A stretch of DNA of 64,000 nt from Amycolatopsis sp. CA-126428 (GTDB lineage: Bacteria; Actinomycetota; Actinomycetes; Mycobacteriales; Pseudonocardiaceae): the NCBI RefSeq assembly GCF_002904335.1, contig NZ_PPHF01000075.1:1-64000 (forward strand), given 5' to 3'. The first letter of the stretch is position 1. Every line of letters starts with the position of its first letter. The translations under genes and the position numbers were made by a program. A model generated the notes under the pieces. It had not been told where the DNA came from. It was given only the letters and a program-made list of their open reading frames with translations, and made no database searches. Positions 8,783 through 17,186 of the stretch are shown in pieces.

Positions 8783-9129
8783 GCCCCGCCCTGGACGTGC
8801 CGCGTGAGCTCGCCGAACCGGCCGAGCGCGGCACCCTCACCATCGGGCACGCCGTGGTCCGCAAGGTCGCCCAGCACGCGGCCGGCCAGGTGCCCGGCAC
8901 CACCCGGAACGGCAAGACCGGGCCGAAGGCGAAGGTCGGCGGCCACGACAACGACGTCGACCTCGCGCTCGACCTGGCCCTGCGCTACCCCGCGGCGGTC
9001 CGCGCGGTCGTCGGCGACGTGCGCGAGAAGGTCACCGAAGAGGTCGAGCTGCTCACCGGCTACCGCGTGCGCACCCTGGCCGTGACGGTGTCCGCGCTGC
9101 TGCCGGACGTCGCACCGAGGGTGCGGTAG
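8779..9129 (+). CDS. second Asp23/Gls24 family protein
   Basis: A 116-residue Asp23/Gls24-type protein: LTIGHAVVRKVAQHAAGQVP at the start, then VDLALDLALRYPAAVRAVVG and VTEEVELLTGYRVRTLAVTV. It is shorter and more basic in its first half (NGKTGPKAKVGG) than the copy at 8115. It overlaps its upstream neighbour by four bases and precedes the DUF6286-like gene by two, so it belongs to one transcript. Two or three paralogues suggest hetero-oligomers (inference). Confidence 0.75.
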   Translation: MSPALDVPRELAEPAERGTLTIGHAVVRKVAQHAAGQVPGTTRNGKTGPKAKVGGHDNDVDLALDLALRYPAAVRAVVGDVREKVTEEVELLTGYRVRTLAVTVSALLPDVAPRVR

Positions 9130-9131
9130 CC

Positions 9132-9668
9132 GTGCGCCCGTTCGTCCGCATCCTCGCCACCCTGCTCGGCCTGGCCTTCGCCGCGGCCGGCGCCCTGCTG
9201 GCCCTCGAAGTCGGCTGGCACTGGTGGCGCCCGGGCTCGGCGCCGCTGCTGGTCCCGTGGCCGCGCTGGCAGGCCGAGCTGGCGTCGCTGGGCTGGGACG
9301 CCTACGCGGTGCGCGTCGGGGCCGGCGTGCTGGCCGCCGCGGGCCTGGTCCTGGTGGTGTGCGCGCTCGCCGCCGGCAACCGCGCCGTGCGGCTGACCGA
9401 CCCGGCCGGCGACGTGAGCGTCTCGACGTCACCGCGGTCGCTGGCCCGGCTGGTCGGGTTGACCGTGCGCGCGCAGGACAACGTCGCGGGCGCGTCGGTC
9501 ACCGCGAGCGCCCGCCGCATCCGCGTCCGCGCGAAGAGCACCCTCGAGACCGAAGGCGAGCTGCGGCCGCGCCTGCTCGCCACGGTGTCGGCGCTGCTGG
9601 ACGAGCTCCCGCTGGTGCGGCGGCCGAAGGTGTCGGTCGTCGTCGACTCGCCGAAGGACCGCCGATGA
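9132..9668 (+). CDS. DUF6286-like membrane protein of the Asp23 operon
   Basis: A 178-residue protein with two hydrophobic segments (about residues 7-29 and 62-82) separated by a Trp-rich loop (GWHWWRPGSAPLL). A cytoplasmic Asp23-like region follows, with LVGLTVRAQDNVAGASVTAS and IRVRAKSTLETEG. It therefore looks like a membrane-anchored Gls24-type domain. It overlaps the AmaP-like gene by four bases. DUF6286 is assigned by resemblance to proteins in equivalent operons. Confidence 0.65.
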   Translation: MRPFVRILATLLGLAFAAAGALLALEVGWHWWRPGSAPLLVPWPRWQAELASLGWDAYAVRVGAGVLAAAGLVLVVCALAAGNRAVRLTDPAGDVSVSTSPRSLARLVGLTVRAQDNVAGASVTASARRIRVRAKSTLETEGELRPRLLATVSALLDELPLVRRPKVSVVVDSPKDRR

Positions 9669-10264
9669 GCAAGACGATCGCCGCGAAGGCACTCTCCCGG
9701 TCGTACACCGGCGAACGCACGCTGACGTTCCTCGTCGGGCTGCTCGCCTTCCTGGGCGGGGCGCTGGCCCTGGTGGTCGGCCTCGGCGGGCTGGGCGAGT
9801 TCCGCGGCCGCCGCCCGCTCCTGGACCCGATCGCCGTGACCTGGCTCGGCGGCCACGCGACCCCGGCGCGCGTCGCCGCGATCGTGCTCGGGGTGCTGCT
9901 GTTCGTGCTGGGGCTGCGGTGGGCGCTGCGTTCGCTGCGCCCGGAATCGCGACCCGACCTCGACCTCGACCGCACCGAAGGCGCGGAACTGGTGGTCACC
10001 GCGGCCGCGATCGCCGGCGCGGTCCAGGCCGACGCGGAGCAGCTCGACGGCGTCGGCCGGGCCCGTGTCCGCGCGGTCGGCTCGCGCACTTCGCCGGCGT
10101 TGCGGATCACCCTGTGGCTGCGCGAAGGCACGGACCTCAAACGGGTGTGGTCGGACCTAGACGCGCGCGTGCTGACCCGCGCCCGCGAATCGCTCGGCCT
10201 GACGTGGCTGCCCACCGCGGTCCGCATGGAACTCGACACGGGCCCGGCCAAACGCGTGCGCTGA
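9665..10264 (+). CDS. AmaP-like alkaline-shock membrane anchor protein
   Basis: A 199-residue protein with two transmembrane segments (FLVGLLAFLGGALALVVGLG and VAAIVLGVLLFVLGLRWAL) and a cytoplasmic domain containing VVTAAAIAGAVQADAEQLDG, as expected for the alkaline-shock anchor AmaP. It probably tethers the Asp23 proteins encoded upstream. The C-terminus ELDTGPAKRVR is repeated as a degenerate coding-like copy 180 bp downstream (10381-10443), with a 21-bp-period array between. It is the last gene of the operon. Confidence 0.7.
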   Translation: MSKTIAAKALSRSYTGERTLTFLVGLLAFLGGALALVVGLGGLGEFRGRRPLLDPIAVTWLGGHATPARVAAIVLGVLLFVLGLRWALRSLRPESRPDLDLDRTEGAELVVTAAAIAGAVQADAEQLDGVGRARVRAVGSRTSPALRITLWLREGTDLKRVWSDLDARVLTRARESLGLTWLPTAVRMELDTGPAKRVR

Positions 10265-10278
10265 GCCGGCCCGCGGCC

Positions 10279-10362
10279 GTGTCGACCCTCCGATCACGCG
10301 AGTCGACCCCGCAATCACGCGAGTCGACCTCCTGATCACGCGTGTCGGCGCCTCCAGCACGC
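10279..10362. repeat. 21-bp-period array A (four direct units)
   Basis: Four consecutive 21-bp units start at 10279, 10300, 10321 and 10342. The first three follow G(T/A)GTCGACC then about six variable bases then ATCACGC; the fourth is degenerate. The array sits 14 bp after the AmaP-like stop and in one orientation only, unlike the inverted arrays at 13.2 and 56.2 kb. Possible roles are transcript 3' end, a protein-binding array or a dispersed repeat element. Confidence 0.8.
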
Positions 10363-10380
10363 GCCCCGCGCCGCAGCCGC

Positions 10381-10443
10381 CCCACCGCGCGCACCACCAT
10401 CCGCCCGGAACTCGACACGGGGCCGGCCGAACGCGTGCGCTGA
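10381..10443 (+). pseudogene. duplicated 3' fragment of the AmaP-like gene
   Basis: In the frame ending at the TGA of 10441-10443 this reads PTARTTIRPELDTGPAERVR. The intact gene ends with PTAVRMELDTGPAKRVR plus stop, and both are followed by GCCGG. The two DNA stretches (10211-10269 and 10381-10448) match almost throughout apart from a nine-base insertion. It is either the tail of a deleted second AmaP gene or a small duplication. No start codon or upstream domain remains. Confidence 0.6.
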
Positions 10444-10470
10444 GCCGGGGTTTTGCGCAGAATGCGGGGC

Positions 10471-11550
10471 ATGCCCCTACCGCTGAAGCCGCCGCTGAAG
10501 CCGATGCTCGCCAAGCCCGCCAAGGCCATCCCCGACTCCGGGGGCCTGCTGTTCGAACCGAAGTGGGACGGCTTCCGCTGCATCGTCTTCCGCGACGGCG
10601 ACGAGCTGTACCTGCAGTCGCGCGCGGAAAAGCCGCTCAACCGGTACTTCCCGGAGGCCGTCGCGCGGCTGCTGGACACCCTGCCACCGCGGGTCGTGCT
10701 CGACGGTGAGCTGGTCGTCGCGCGGGACGGGCGGCTGAACTTCGACGCCCTCACCGAACGCATCCACCCCGCCGAAAGCCGGATCACGCTGCTGTCCGCC
10801 GAACAGCCCGCCGAGTTCGTCGCCTTCGACGTCCTCGCCCTGGAGGACGAGCTGCTGCTCGGCGAACCGACGTCCGTCCGCCGCGAACGCCTCGTCGAAC
10901 TGGCCGGCGACCGGTTCCCGCTCACCCCGGCGACCACCGATCCCGGCACCGCACGCCACTGGTTCGAGCTGTTCGAGGGCGCCGGCCTCGACGGCGTCAT
11001 CGGCAAGCCCCTCGACGAGCCCTACACCCCCGGCAAACGCGTCATGCTGAAGTACAAGCACGTGCGCACCGCCGACTGCGTCCTCGCCGGGCTGCGCTGG
11101 CACGTCGACGGCGCCCCGGGTGAGCTCGTCGGCTCCTTCCTGCTCGGCCTGCACGACGAAAAGGGCGTGCTGCACCACGTCGGCACCATCGGCTCGTTCC
11201 CCAAGGAGCGCCGCCGCGAGCTCGCCGAGGAACTGGCGCCCCTGATCACCGACGGCGAGGACCACCCCTGGGGCGGCCGGGCCACCGGCGAAGCCCAGCG
11301 CATCCCGGGCGGCATCACCCGCTGGCGCGCCACCGAGCACGAATGGGTGCCGCTGCGGCCCGAGCGCGTCGTCGAGGCCGCCTACGAGAACACCGAAGGC
11401 GGCATGCCGTCGCGGTTCCGGCACAACGCCCGGTTCAAGCGCTGGCGGCCCGACCGCGAACCCGCGTCGTGCGACTACAGCCAGCTCGAGGAGCCGGCCC
11501 GCTACGACCTCGACGCCGTCTTCCGCGGCCAGGTGGTCCGGACCCGCTAA
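10471..11550 (+). CDS. ligC: ATP-dependent DNA ligase, LigC type
   Basis: A 359-residue ATP-dependent DNA ligase. The adenylation lysine is in EPKWDGFRC (about residue 30), followed by LYLQSRAEKPLNRYFPE, the VVLDGELVV motif, EFVAFDVLAL, DGVIGKPLDEPYTPGKR and VMLKYK (motif V). A C-terminal OB domain follows. Length and order match the small actinobacterial LigC, which seals nicks and contributes to short-patch repair. ATG at 10471 is preferred over 10462 because a CAGAAT box at 10458-10463 lies seven bases upstream, fitting a leaderless start. A LigD-type polymerase is encoded at 22.9-24.0 kb. Confidence 0.88.
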   Translation: MPLPLKPPLKPMLAKPAKAIPDSGGLLFEPKWDGFRCIVFRDGDELYLQSRAEKPLNRYFPEAVARLLDTLPPRVVLDGELVVARDGRLNFDALTERIHPAESRITLLSAEQPAEFVAFDVLALEDELLLGEPTSVRRERLVELAGDRFPLTPATTDPGTARHWFELFEGAGLDGVIGKPLDEPYTPGKRVMLKYKHVRTADCVLAGLRWHVDGAPGELVGSFLLGLHDEKGVLHHVGTIGSFPKERRRELAEELAPLITDGEDHPWGGRATGEAQRIPGGITRWRATEHEWVPLRPERVVEAAYENTEGGMPSRFRHNARFKRWRPDREPASCDYSQLEEPARYDLDAVFRGQVVRTR

Positions 11551-11606
11551 CCCGCGTCCCACACCGGCCGTGCGAAGCTCGGCCTGCCCCTTGATCGACG
11601 TTCGAC

Positions 11607-13169
11607 GTGAGGACACCGCCCGTGCGCCGCCGCCGTACCCGTCTCCTGGCCGCGCTGCTCGCCCTGACCGCCGCCGCGGGCTGCGCCGCGGGGCCGTCGG
11701 TGCGCCCGGCGCTGGTCGAGAACGACGGGAAGACGACCGGCGCCGCGCCGACCCGGACACCCGGGGTCCCCTTGCCACCGCTGGGCGAACCGCAGTCGCC
11801 GGCGCTGAAGTGGGCCGACTGCGACGACGACACCCGCCAGCGCATCGGCACCCCCGGCGTCCCGGACGGCCTGCACTTCACCTGCGCCCGCGTCACCGCG
11901 CCGCTCGACGCCCCCGGCGAGCCGCGGCGCTCGCTGGTGCGGCTACTCGCGCTGAAGGTCGGCAGCGGGCCGGTGCCGCTGGTCGTGGTCAACGACGTCG
12001 ACGGCGACCCGGGCACCGTGTACGCCGCACGGCTGGCCGCGACGCTGCCGCCCGCGTTCCTGGAGAAGTTCTCGCTGATCGGCCTGGACCGGCGCGGCAC
12101 CGGGCTCTCCGGCGCCGCCCAGTGCGTCCCCGCCGACATCCGGCACGACCTCGTCGACGCCGATCCGGTGCAGGGCGGCCTCGGCGACGTGCTGGACGCG
12201 GCCCGCAAGGCCGGCCAGCAGTGCGCCATCGAGCTGGACGACACCCAGACCGCGCTGGACAGCTGGCGCGGTGCGGGCGACCTCGACGAGCTGCGCAAGC
12301 AACTCGGCATGGAGCGGCTCGACGCGCTCGGCCACGGCGACGGCTCGAAGGTGCTGGCCGAGTACGCGGTGCGCTTCCCCGGCCAGGTCGGGCGCGTGGT
12401 CCTCGACGGCGTGCCGGACCCGGGCGCCGACACGGCCGCGGTCCTCGACGCGGTCGCCGCCGGCGCGCAGTCCACATTGGACGCTTTCGCGACGGACTGC
12501 GCGGCGCGGCACTGCGCCCTCGGCGACCCGAAGGCGGCGCTGGCCGCGCTCACCGACCAGCTGCGGCGCGCCCCGGCGTCGATCGACGACGACGTCGCGT
12601 TCGGCCCGGGTGTCGCGATGTATGCCGTCTACACGGGACTTTCGCAGCGCGCGCGGTGGCCGGAGCTGGCCGACGCGATCACCGCGGCGCGCTCCGGGGA
12701 CATCGGCCCCCTCTCGGTGTTCGCCGCGCCGGTGCTGCACGACTCGCGCGCCCAGCCGTCCCGGATCGACGCCACGATCGCGACCCGCTGCAACGACAGC
12801 CAGACCCGGCTCTCGGCCGACCAGCTCGACCAGGTCGTGGCCGGGATGCGCGGCAAGTACCCGCAGTTCGGCGCGGTCATCGCCCAGCAGCTGGCCTGGT
12901 GCGGCCCGTGGCCGGTGCGCACCGAGCCGCTGCCGCCACCGGGCGCGCCCGGTGCCCCGCCGATCCTGGTCGCGGCCACCGCGACCGACCCGATCACGCC
13001 CCAGGTCGGCAGCACCCGCGCGGCCGACCAGATGCCCTCCGCGGTGACGATCACCTGGCAGGGCGCGGGCCACGGCGCCCTCGGCGTCTCCCCCTGCGTC
13101 ACCGACGCGGCCCGCGCCTTCCTGATCGACGGAAAAATCCCGGCCGACGGCACCCTCTGCCCCGCCTGA
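11607..13169 (+). CDS. secreted alpha/beta-hydrolase lipoprotein, nucleophile missing
   Basis: A 520-residue protein resembling the tripeptidyl-aminopeptidase-like exported hydrolases of actinomycetes. It has an Arg-rich start, a hydrophobic signal and a lipobox ending at Cys26 (AAAGC). LIGLDRRGTGLSG and VVLDGVPDPGAD are family landmarks, and the C-terminal TAP-like region keeps the triad aspartate in DPITP and the histidine in GAGHGALG. The nucleophile elbow should read G-x-S-x-G, but residues 242-246 are GHGDG, so the serine is glycine. The enzyme is probably inactive and may act as a binding protein. GTG at 11607 or 11622 could start it. Confidence 0.75.
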   Translation: MRTPPVRRRRTRLLAALLALTAAAGCAAGPSVRPALVENDGKTTGAAPTRTPGVPLPPLGEPQSPALKWADCDDDTRQRIGTPGVPDGLHFTCARVTAPLDAPGEPRRSLVRLLALKVGSGPVPLVVVNDVDGDPGTVYAARLAATLPPAFLEKFSLIGLDRRGTGLSGAAQCVPADIRHDLVDADPVQGGLGDVLDAARKAGQQCAIELDDTQTALDSWRGAGDLDELRKQLGMERLDALGHGDGSKVLAEYAVRFPGQVGRVVLDGVPDPGADTAAVLDAVAAGAQSTLDAFATDCAARHCALGDPKAALAALTDQLRRAPASIDDDVAFGPGVAMYAVYTGLSQRARWPELADAITAARSGDIGPLSVFAAPVLHDSRAQPSRIDATIATRCNDSQTRLSADQLDQVVAGMRGKYPQFGAVIAQQLAWCGPWPVRTEPLPPPGAPGAPPILVAATATDPITPQVGSTRAADQMPSAVTITWQGAGHGALGVSPCVTDAARAFLIDGKIPADGTLCPA

Positions 13170-13173
13170 CCCC

Positions 13174-13303
13174 GTGCGCGAAGGGTCAGCACGCGTGATT
13201 GAAGGGTCATCTCACGTGATTGAGAGGTCGACACGGCGCAGACCTCGTGTCGACCCTCCAATCACGCGTGTCGACTCCTCAATCACGCGTGTCGACCCTT
13301 CAG

Positions 13304-13309
<6 letters not shown>
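13174..13309. repeat. 21-bp-period array B (3 + 3 inverted units)
   Basis: Left units begin at 13174, 13195 and 13216 (type GTGATTGAAGGG then TC-x-ACAC). Right units in the opposite orientation begin at 13247, 13268 and 13289 (type GTGTCGACCC then TTCAATCACGC). A 10-bp centre separates them. The array fills the space between two convergent genes and includes the stop codon of the sigma gene. Either transcript could fold into a long imperfect hairpin, so a bidirectional terminator is plausible. Confidence 0.85.
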
Positions 13310-14443
<1,134 letters not shown>

Positions 14444-14446
14444 GGT

Positions 14447-14899
14447 TCAGCCGATCCGCTCGGCCAGCTCGACGATGATCCCCTCGGGCCCGCGGAGGTA
14501 GCAGAGCTTGAAGCTGTCCTCGTACCGCACCACCTCGCCGACGAGCTCGGCGCCGTGCGGCCGCAGCCGCTCCAGGACCCCCTCGATGTCCGCCACCTCG
14601 AACAGGACGTGCCGCAGACCGGGCGCGTTCGCCGGCGCCTCCGGGTCCCCCGCGGGGCCCGGCGGCGTCCGGTACCGGATCAGCTCCAGCTTGCCGTGGC
14701 CGTCCGGCGTCCGCATCATCACCATGTCGGACCGGACGCCGGCCAGCCCGACGATCCGGTCGACCGCCCGGCCTTCGACCTCTCCTTCACCCTCGACCTC
14801 GAGCCCGAGCTCGGCGAAGAACGCCTTCGCCGCCTCGAGGTCCCCGACGACGATGCCGACGTGCTCCAGCCGTGGCAGAACCATCGTGCTCCCCGTCAT
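14447..14899 (-). CDS. VOC-family (glyoxalase/dioxygenase fold) protein
   Basis: About 150 residues with one VOC module: LEHVGIVVGDLEAAKAFFAELGL, then LELIRYRTPPGP, GLRHVLFEVADIEGVLERL and LRGPEGIIVELAE. The metal-site pattern (H in LEHVG, E in KLELI, H in LRHVL, E in IVELAE) is retained. The substrate is unknown. Its ATG at 14899 overlaps the DGPF stop (ATGA), which favours it over the ATG at 14884. It sits between the DGPF gene and the ECF42 sigma gene and is co-transcribed with both. Confidence 0.8.
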   Translation of the reverse strand: MTGSTMVLPRLEHVGIVVGDLEAAKAFFAELGLEVEGEGEVEGRAVDRIVGLAGVRSDMVMMRTPDGHGKLELIRYRTPPGPAGDPEAPANAPGLRHVLFEVADIEGVLERLRPHGAELVGEVVRYEDSFKLCYLRGPEGIIVELAERIG

Positions 14900-15306
14900 T
14901 CCGTGATGGTCGGCGGCGCGGCCAGGAACGGGCGCAGCTCGAGCCACTCGTGGATCGGCTCCCCGTTCGGGCCGGGCGCGGCCGACAGCTCCGCGGCCAG
15001 TTCGAGGGCGCGTTCGTAGCTGTCGACGTCGATCACCGTCCAGCCGGCGATGAGGTCCTTGGTCTCCGGGAACGGCCCGTCGGTGACCGGCGGCCGCCCC
15101 TCGCCGTCGTAGCGGACGAACGTCCCCTCCGGAGCGAGCGCCTGGTGCTCGACGAACTCGCCGGTGGCCACGAGCTTGTCCCCGAAGTCCTGCATGTACC
15201 GGATGTGCGCCGCGATCTCCTCCGGCGTCCACTGGTCGATGGACGTGTCGCAGTTCGCCGGCGCCGGCGCGCCGCGGTAGTGCTTCAGCAGCAGGTACTT
15301 GGCCAT
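14896..15306 (-). CDS. YCII/DGPF-domain protein
   Basis: A 136-residue YCII-superfamily protein. It starts KYLLLKHYRG, has IRYMQDFGDKLVATGEFVE, and carries the diagnostic TDGPFPETKDLIAGWTVIDV. Proteins of this family are the standard partners of ECF42 sigma factors and are thought to be part of the regulon or signalling module, though the molecular role is unsettled. It is the first gene of the three-gene operon, preceded by about 190 bp that also holds a GC-rich repeat element and the DUF2630 terminator. Confidence 0.85.
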   Translation of the reverse strand: MAKYLLLKHYRGAPAPANCDTSIDQWTPEEIAAHIRYMQDFGDKLVATGEFVEHQALAPEGTFVRYDGEGRPPVTDGPFPETKDLIAGWTVIDVDSYERALELAAELSAAPGPNGEPIHEWLELRPFLAAPPTITE

Positions 15307-15412
15307 CGTGGTGCTCCCTCGGTGTGTGGCGACCCATTCTGGCCGCTTCCACCCCGGGGACGGAGCCGGTTCCGGCGTTTCGACATCGCCGGAGAAGATT
15401 TTGCAGTGACAT

Positions 15413-15456
15413 CCGGGGCTCCGCCCCGGGCCGGGGGCTCCGCCACCCGGACCCCC
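15413..15456. repeat. GC-rich palindromic intergenic element, copy 1
   Basis: CCGGGGCTCCGCCCCGG is a small hairpin, followed by GCCGGGGGCTCCGCCACCC and GGACCCCC. The same composite occurs almost identically at 49657-49700. Here it lies between the divergent DGPF operon start and the DUF2630 terminator. It resembles the dispersed GC-rich repeat family of actinomycete intergenic regions. Confidence 0.65.
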
Positions 15457-15462
15457 GCAAGA

Positions 15463-15491
15463 GTGCGGCCGCCCGCGAAGGGCGGCCGCAC
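15463..15491. terminator. hairpin terminator of the DUF2630 gene
   Basis: GTGCGGCCGCCC (15463-15474) pairs perfectly with GGGCGGCCGCAC (15480-15491) around a 5-base loop, four bases beyond the DUF2630 stop codon. It is a strong 12-bp GC stem without a U-tract. Confidence 0.75.
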
Positions 15492-15495
15492 GGAC

Positions 15496-15738
15496 CTACT
15501 GGCGGTAGGACTCCACCTCGGAGACCGGGCGGGCCGCGGCTTCGTCCGGGTTCTCGTGGAACTCCGTCTTCGCGCGCCGCTGCCGCAGCAGGTCCCAGCA
15601 CTGGTCGAGCTGCTGCTCGACCGCGGTGAGGCGGTCCTTGTCGCCGCCGCTCAGCCCCACGCCGACCGAGCGCGACCGGAGCTCGTGCTCCTCCGCGATC
15701 AGCTCGTCGATCCGGCCCAGGATTTCGCCGTCGGCCAT
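15496..15738 (-). CDS. DUF2630 family small protein
   Basis: An 80-residue acidic helical protein. ILGRIDELIAEEHELRSRS and AVEQQLDQCWDLLRQRRAKTE are the two helices typical of DUF2630, followed by a short tail with PVSEVESYRQ. The function is unknown; it is widespread in actinobacteria. A good AGGAGG precedes the ATG at 15738. It is monocistronic, with its own hairpin terminator, and divergent from the thioredoxin gene. Confidence 0.85.
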   Translation of the reverse strand: MADGEILGRIDELIAEEHELRSRSVGVGLSGGDKDRLTAVEQQLDQCWDLLRQRRAKTEFHENPDEAAARPVSEVESYRQ

Positions 15739-15823
15739 TTGTTCCTCCTCTTCGCGGGTACTCGCGATCAGACGCTACCCCGGCCCCGGGAATTCCCGCC
15801 GCGCCCGGATCGTTGACCAGGGC

Positions 15824-16195
15824 ATGAGCACCGTTGAGCTGACCGCTGAGAACTTCGACCAGACGGTAACCGACAACGAGTTCGTCCTGATCGACTTCTG
15901 GGCGAGCTGGTGCGGGCCGTGCCGCCAGTTCGCGCCGGTCTACGAGAAGGCCTCCGAGAAGCACGAGGACATCGTCTTCGCGAGCGTCGACACCGAAGCG
16001 CAGCAGCAGCTTGCGGCCGCTTTCGACGTCCGCTCGATCCCGACGCTGGCCATCATCCGGGACAAGACGCTGATCTACGCCCAGCCGGGTGCGCTCCCCG
16101 AGCCCGCCCTCGAAGACCTCATCAAGCAGGCTCGCGAGGTCGACATGGACGAGGTCAAGCGCAAGGCCGCCGAAGCCGAGGCCGAACAGGCCTGA
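15824..16195 (+). CDS. thioredoxin-family protein
   Basis: A 123-residue thioredoxin fold protein with the redox centre WCGPC at residues 29-33 (Cys30, Cys33), the cis-proline loop SIPTLAIIRD, and preceding strands VLIDFWASWCGP and VFASVDTEA. It catalyses thiol-disulfide exchange in the cytoplasm. The C-terminus extends about 15 residues beyond a minimal thioredoxin as a charged helix (DMDEVKRKAAEAEAEQA). No thioredoxin reductase gene adjoins it. A perfect 38-bp palindrome follows the stop. Confidence 0.9.
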   Translation: MSTVELTAENFDQTVTDNEFVLIDFWASWCGPCRQFAPVYEKASEKHEDIVFASVDTEAQQQLAAAFDVRSIPTLAIIRDKTLIYAQPGALPEPALEDLIKQAREVDMDEVKRKAAEAEAEQA

Positions 16196-16204
16196 CCACC
16201 ACCA

Positions 16205-16242
16205 CATGGCGAAGGCCGCCCCGCGGGGCGGCCTTCGCCATG
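16205..16242. terminator. perfect 38-bp palindrome, bidirectional terminator
   Basis: The sequence from CATGGCGAAGG to CCTTCGCCATG is a perfect 19 + 19 bp palindrome. It is placed nine bases after the thioredoxin stop and ends two bases before the stop of the convergent proline dehydrogenase gene. It should terminate both transcripts. Confidence 0.85.
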
Positions 16243-16243
16243 T

Positions 16244-17173
16244 TCAGGACCGGGTGGCGAGCCCGCGCAGGAAGAACGCCAGGTTGGCCGGGCGCTCGGC
16301 CAGCCGCCGCATGAAGTAGCCGTACCACTCGTCGCCGTAGGGCACGTAGACGCGCATGCGCGTCCCCGAAGCCGCGATCCGCGCCTGCTCCTCCGGCCGG
16401 ACGCCGTAGAGCATCTGGAACTCGTGGTCGTCGTCCGTGCGGCCGTGCTCCTCGGCCAGCGCGGCGGCGATCTCGATCATCCGCGGGTCGTGCGAAGCCA
16501 CCATCGGGTAGCCCTCGCCGGCCATCAGCACGCGCAGGCAGCGGACATAGGACTTGTCCACTGCGGACTTCTCCGCGAACGCCACCGACTCCGGCTCGGC
16601 GTACGCGCCCTTGCACAGCCGCACGCGTGACCCGGGCCCGGCCAGCTCCCGGCAGTCCTGCTCGGTGCGGCGCAGGTAGGCCTGCAGCACCGCGCCCACC
16701 CACGGGTACTCGCCGCGCAGCTCGCGCAGGATGCCGAGCGTCGAGTCCGTGGTGGTGTGGTCCTCCATGTCGAGCGTCACGGTGGCCCCGACCGCCTCGG
16801 CCGCCGCGCAGATCTTCCGCGCGTTCTCGCACGCGACGTCCTCGCCGTCCGACGGCAGGAACTGCCCGACCGCCGACAGCTTCACCGAGACGTCCGCCCC
16901 CTCGGCCAGGCCGTTCGCGGCCAGCGCGGTCAGCACGGCTTCGTAGGCCGCCACGGTCGCCGCCGCCTGCGCGGCGTCGGTGGTGTCCTCGCCCAGGTGG
17001 TCGAGGGTGATCCGGCGGCCGTCCGCGGCCAGTTCCCCGGCCACCCGGACGGCGTCGGCGGTCTCGGACCCGGCCACGAACCGGCGCACCACGGAGCGCG
17101 TGGCGGGCACGGCCTCGACGAGCCGCCGGATGCCCTTCGACCGGGCGGCGGCGAGCAAGGGGGCACGCAGCAT
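16244..17173 (-). CDS. proline dehydrogenase
   Basis: A 309-residue single-domain proline dehydrogenase (beta8-alpha8 FAD enzyme) that oxidises proline to pyrroline-5-carboxylate. Diagnostic segments are VSVKLSAVGQFL (near residue 96), TLDMEDHTTTDSTL, AVLQAYLRRTEQD, VRLCKGAYAEPES, PMVASHDPRMI, FQMLYGVRPE and the substrate-binding YVPYGDEWYGYFMRRLAERP near the end. It is separate from the P5C dehydrogenase gene, as in most actinobacteria, and lies 13 bp downstream of it in the same operon. Confidence 0.92.
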   Translation of the reverse strand: MLRAPLLAAARSKGIRRLVEAVPATRSVVRRFVAGSETADAVRVAGELAADGRRITLDHLGEDTTDAAQAAATVAAYEAVLTALAANGLAEGADVSVKLSAVGQFLPSDGEDVACENARKICAAAEAVGATVTLDMEDHTTTDSTLGILRELRGEYPWVGAVLQAYLRRTEQDCRELAGPGSRVRLCKGAYAEPESVAFAEKSAVDKSYVRCLRVLMAGEGYPMVASHDPRMIEIAAALAEEHGRTDDDHEFQMLYGVRPEEQARIAASGTRMRVYVPYGDEWYGYFMRRLAERPANLAFFLRGLATRS

Positions 17174-17186
17174 GACGGTCTCCCTC

